A stretch of DNA of 32,455 bases, from assembly GCA_965372745.1 (NCBI GenBank), contig CBDVDM010000019.1:1-32455 (forward strand), written 5' to 3'. Both the position numbers and the translations under genes were made by a program. Shown piece by piece: positions 31,701 through 32,455 of the stretch (position 1 is the stretch's first letter; each line of letters opens with the position of its first letter). Below the pieces are notes generated by a model. It was not told the origin of the DNA, did no database searches, and saw only the letters and a program-made list of their open reading frames with translations. This DNA is from VRUG01 sp965372745 (lineage in GTDB: Bacteria; Planctomycetota; Phycisphaerae; Sedimentisphaerales; Anaerobacaceae).

Positions 31701-32455
31701 TTATCGGCGGTTATTTTTCTTTAAATCCAGGATGTTTTTGCATTTCGGGCATCGAACCTGTCTGCCTTTATAGTTTGGGGGGACTTTCAATTTTAGGCCG
31801 CAAACACAGGTCAGGAATAAAAAACCGTTTACTTTCCGCATAATGTCACCTATTTGGTGCAGTTGCTTTTCAGTTTTTGCCTGTTTTTCAGCCCGCCTAA
31901 TAGCGATGTCTTCTGATTTCAGTGCAGAGGGCGGGACAATCGTTTTTTTCGAGTTGGCCAGCAGAGAATATGCGTTTGAGTAGTCTTTGAAAGATGCACC
32001 GTGAGTCATTTGCCTGAGTATTTTAACCCTTTGCGAAATAGGGGGGTGTGTGCTGGTCAGGTCGGAAAGTTTCATTTGTTTTTTCTTTTTGAATGGGTTG
32101 CAGATATACATCGGGGCCGAAACTTTATTTACGCTTGCAAGCTGGGGCGATGGGTCGTTCGATATTTTTTCGAGGGCGTTTGCAAGTCCTTCAGGGTAAC
32201 GAGTTAGACGGGCGGCACCGGCGTCTGCGAGGTATTCGCGTTTTCTTGAAATGGCGAAGTATAACAGCTGAGCCATAATCGGAGCGAGAATGGCAGCGAT
32301 TATAGCGATGACGAGCATGATAAGTTGCGCCTGTCCACCTCCTCCTTTGCCTGAAGAGTATCTGCGGCGAGAGCCGGTCATTGAGCTGTAGAACATACCT
32401 CGCAAAAAGACCTGTGACAGCAGAACGATTGAGCCGAGCATGATGCCGGCTAATG
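31701..32455 (-). CDS. M48 (HtpX-like) metallopeptidase, C-terminal part, with zinc ribbon
   Basis: The gene enters from the right edge, and 251 full codons are visible. A membrane helix (IMLVIAIIAAILAPIMAQLL) precedes SRKREYLADAGAARLTRYPE, which holds the third zinc ligand, the Glu in REYLAD, as in HtpX/M48B. THPPISQRVKILRQM is also a family element. The HEXXH motif is outside the window. The last 45 residues form a separate CxC...CPKC zinc ribbon (CVCGLKLKVPPNYKGRQVRC), absent from typical HtpX. HtpX degrades misfolded inner-membrane proteins. Confidence 0.85.
   Translation of the reverse strand, partial: LAGIMLGSIVLLSQVFLRGMFYSSMTGSRRRYSSGKGGGGQAQLIMLVIAIIAAILAPIMAQLLYFAISRKREYLADAGAARLTRYPEGLANALEKISNDPSPQLASVNKVSAPMYICNPFKKKKQMKLSDLTSTHPPISQRVKILRQMTHGASFKDYSNAYSLLANSKKTIVPPSALKSEDIAIRRAEKQAKTEKQLHQIGDIMRKVNGFLFLTCVCGLKLKVPPNYKGRQVRCPKCKNILDLKKNNRR

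Noticed and set aside
1..32455. tRNA, rRNA, CRISPR, transposase or phage genes
   Set aside because: No cloverleaf, repeat-spacer array, transposase or integrase motif was noticed on either strand.

Overview
The window looks like a Gram-negative-type chromosome with moderate GC content. It most likely comes from the Planctomycetota, probably class Phycisphaerae and the Sedimentisphaerales/Anaerohalosphaera side. That assignment is inferred from gene content and protein style, not from a marker-gene search. The supporting features are a giant secreted gingipain-like protein, a planctomycete-style Ser/Thr kinase with a DMG motif and C-terminal anchor, a membrane-bound degenerate GspE next to a CvpA-like protein, LPS genes (kdsD, kdsC, an lptC-like gene) and many TTG/GTG starts. 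No rRNA, tRNA, insertion sequence, phage gene or CRISPR array was seen. The region reads as ordinary chromosomal backbone with some lineage-specific genes.

Layout. 1-3289 (minus): the 1,096-residue N-terminal part of a secreted C25 (gingipain-type) cysteine peptidase, cut by the window edge, behind a leader of about 340 nt with several hairpins and a 22-codon upstream ORF. 3772-4185 (minus): hisI. 4279-6095 (plus): an UPF0104/flippase-like membrane protein and a DUF502 membrane protein, separated by a 20-bp palindrome. 6351-9431 (plus): hpf, a PTS EIIA of the PtsN type, HPr and enzyme I, with a predicted three-way RNA junction between hpf and ptsN. 9441-11637: a TIGR03936/DUF2344 protein that appears to lack a standard start codon, then an RNase E/G. 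11787-15528: kdsD, kdsC and a very large LptC/OstA-like protein.

15548-20182 (minus): a HAD phosphatase of the beta-phosphoglucomutase type, then an etfB-etfA-acyl-CoA dehydrogenase operon with a recognisable promoter. 20503-22899 (plus): a Ser/Thr kinase and an aminoglycoside-phosphotransferase-fold kinase. 23037-25067 (minus): an EF-G paralogue whose switch-II His is Tyr. 25068-25736: a long intergenic stretch that holds a convincing 49-aa small gene. 25737-28560 (minus): a CvpA-like protein and a membrane-anchored GspE/PilB-like protein whose Walker A lysine is replaced by valine. 28843-30213 (minus): mgtE. 30439-31080 (plus): an exported hypothetical protein. 31125-31574 (minus): a stand-alone CBS-pair protein. 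31701-32455 (minus): the C-terminal part of an M48/HtpX-like peptidase ending in a zinc ribbon.

How the genes fit together. Two pieces of the proteobacterial kdsD-kdsC-lptCAB-rpoN-hpf-ptsN-HPr supercluster sit about 2.4 kb apart, joined by ptsI, the DUF2344 gene and RNase E/G, and without rpoN, lptA or lptB. The PTS genes include no sugar permease, so a regulatory phosphorelay is a reasonable inference. The ETF pair and dehydrogenase form a fatty acyl-CoA oxidation or reduction unit. The best candidates for something undescribed are the pseudo-GspE/CvpA pair, the hpf-ptsN RNA element, the 49-aa gene and the structured leader of the peptidase gene.
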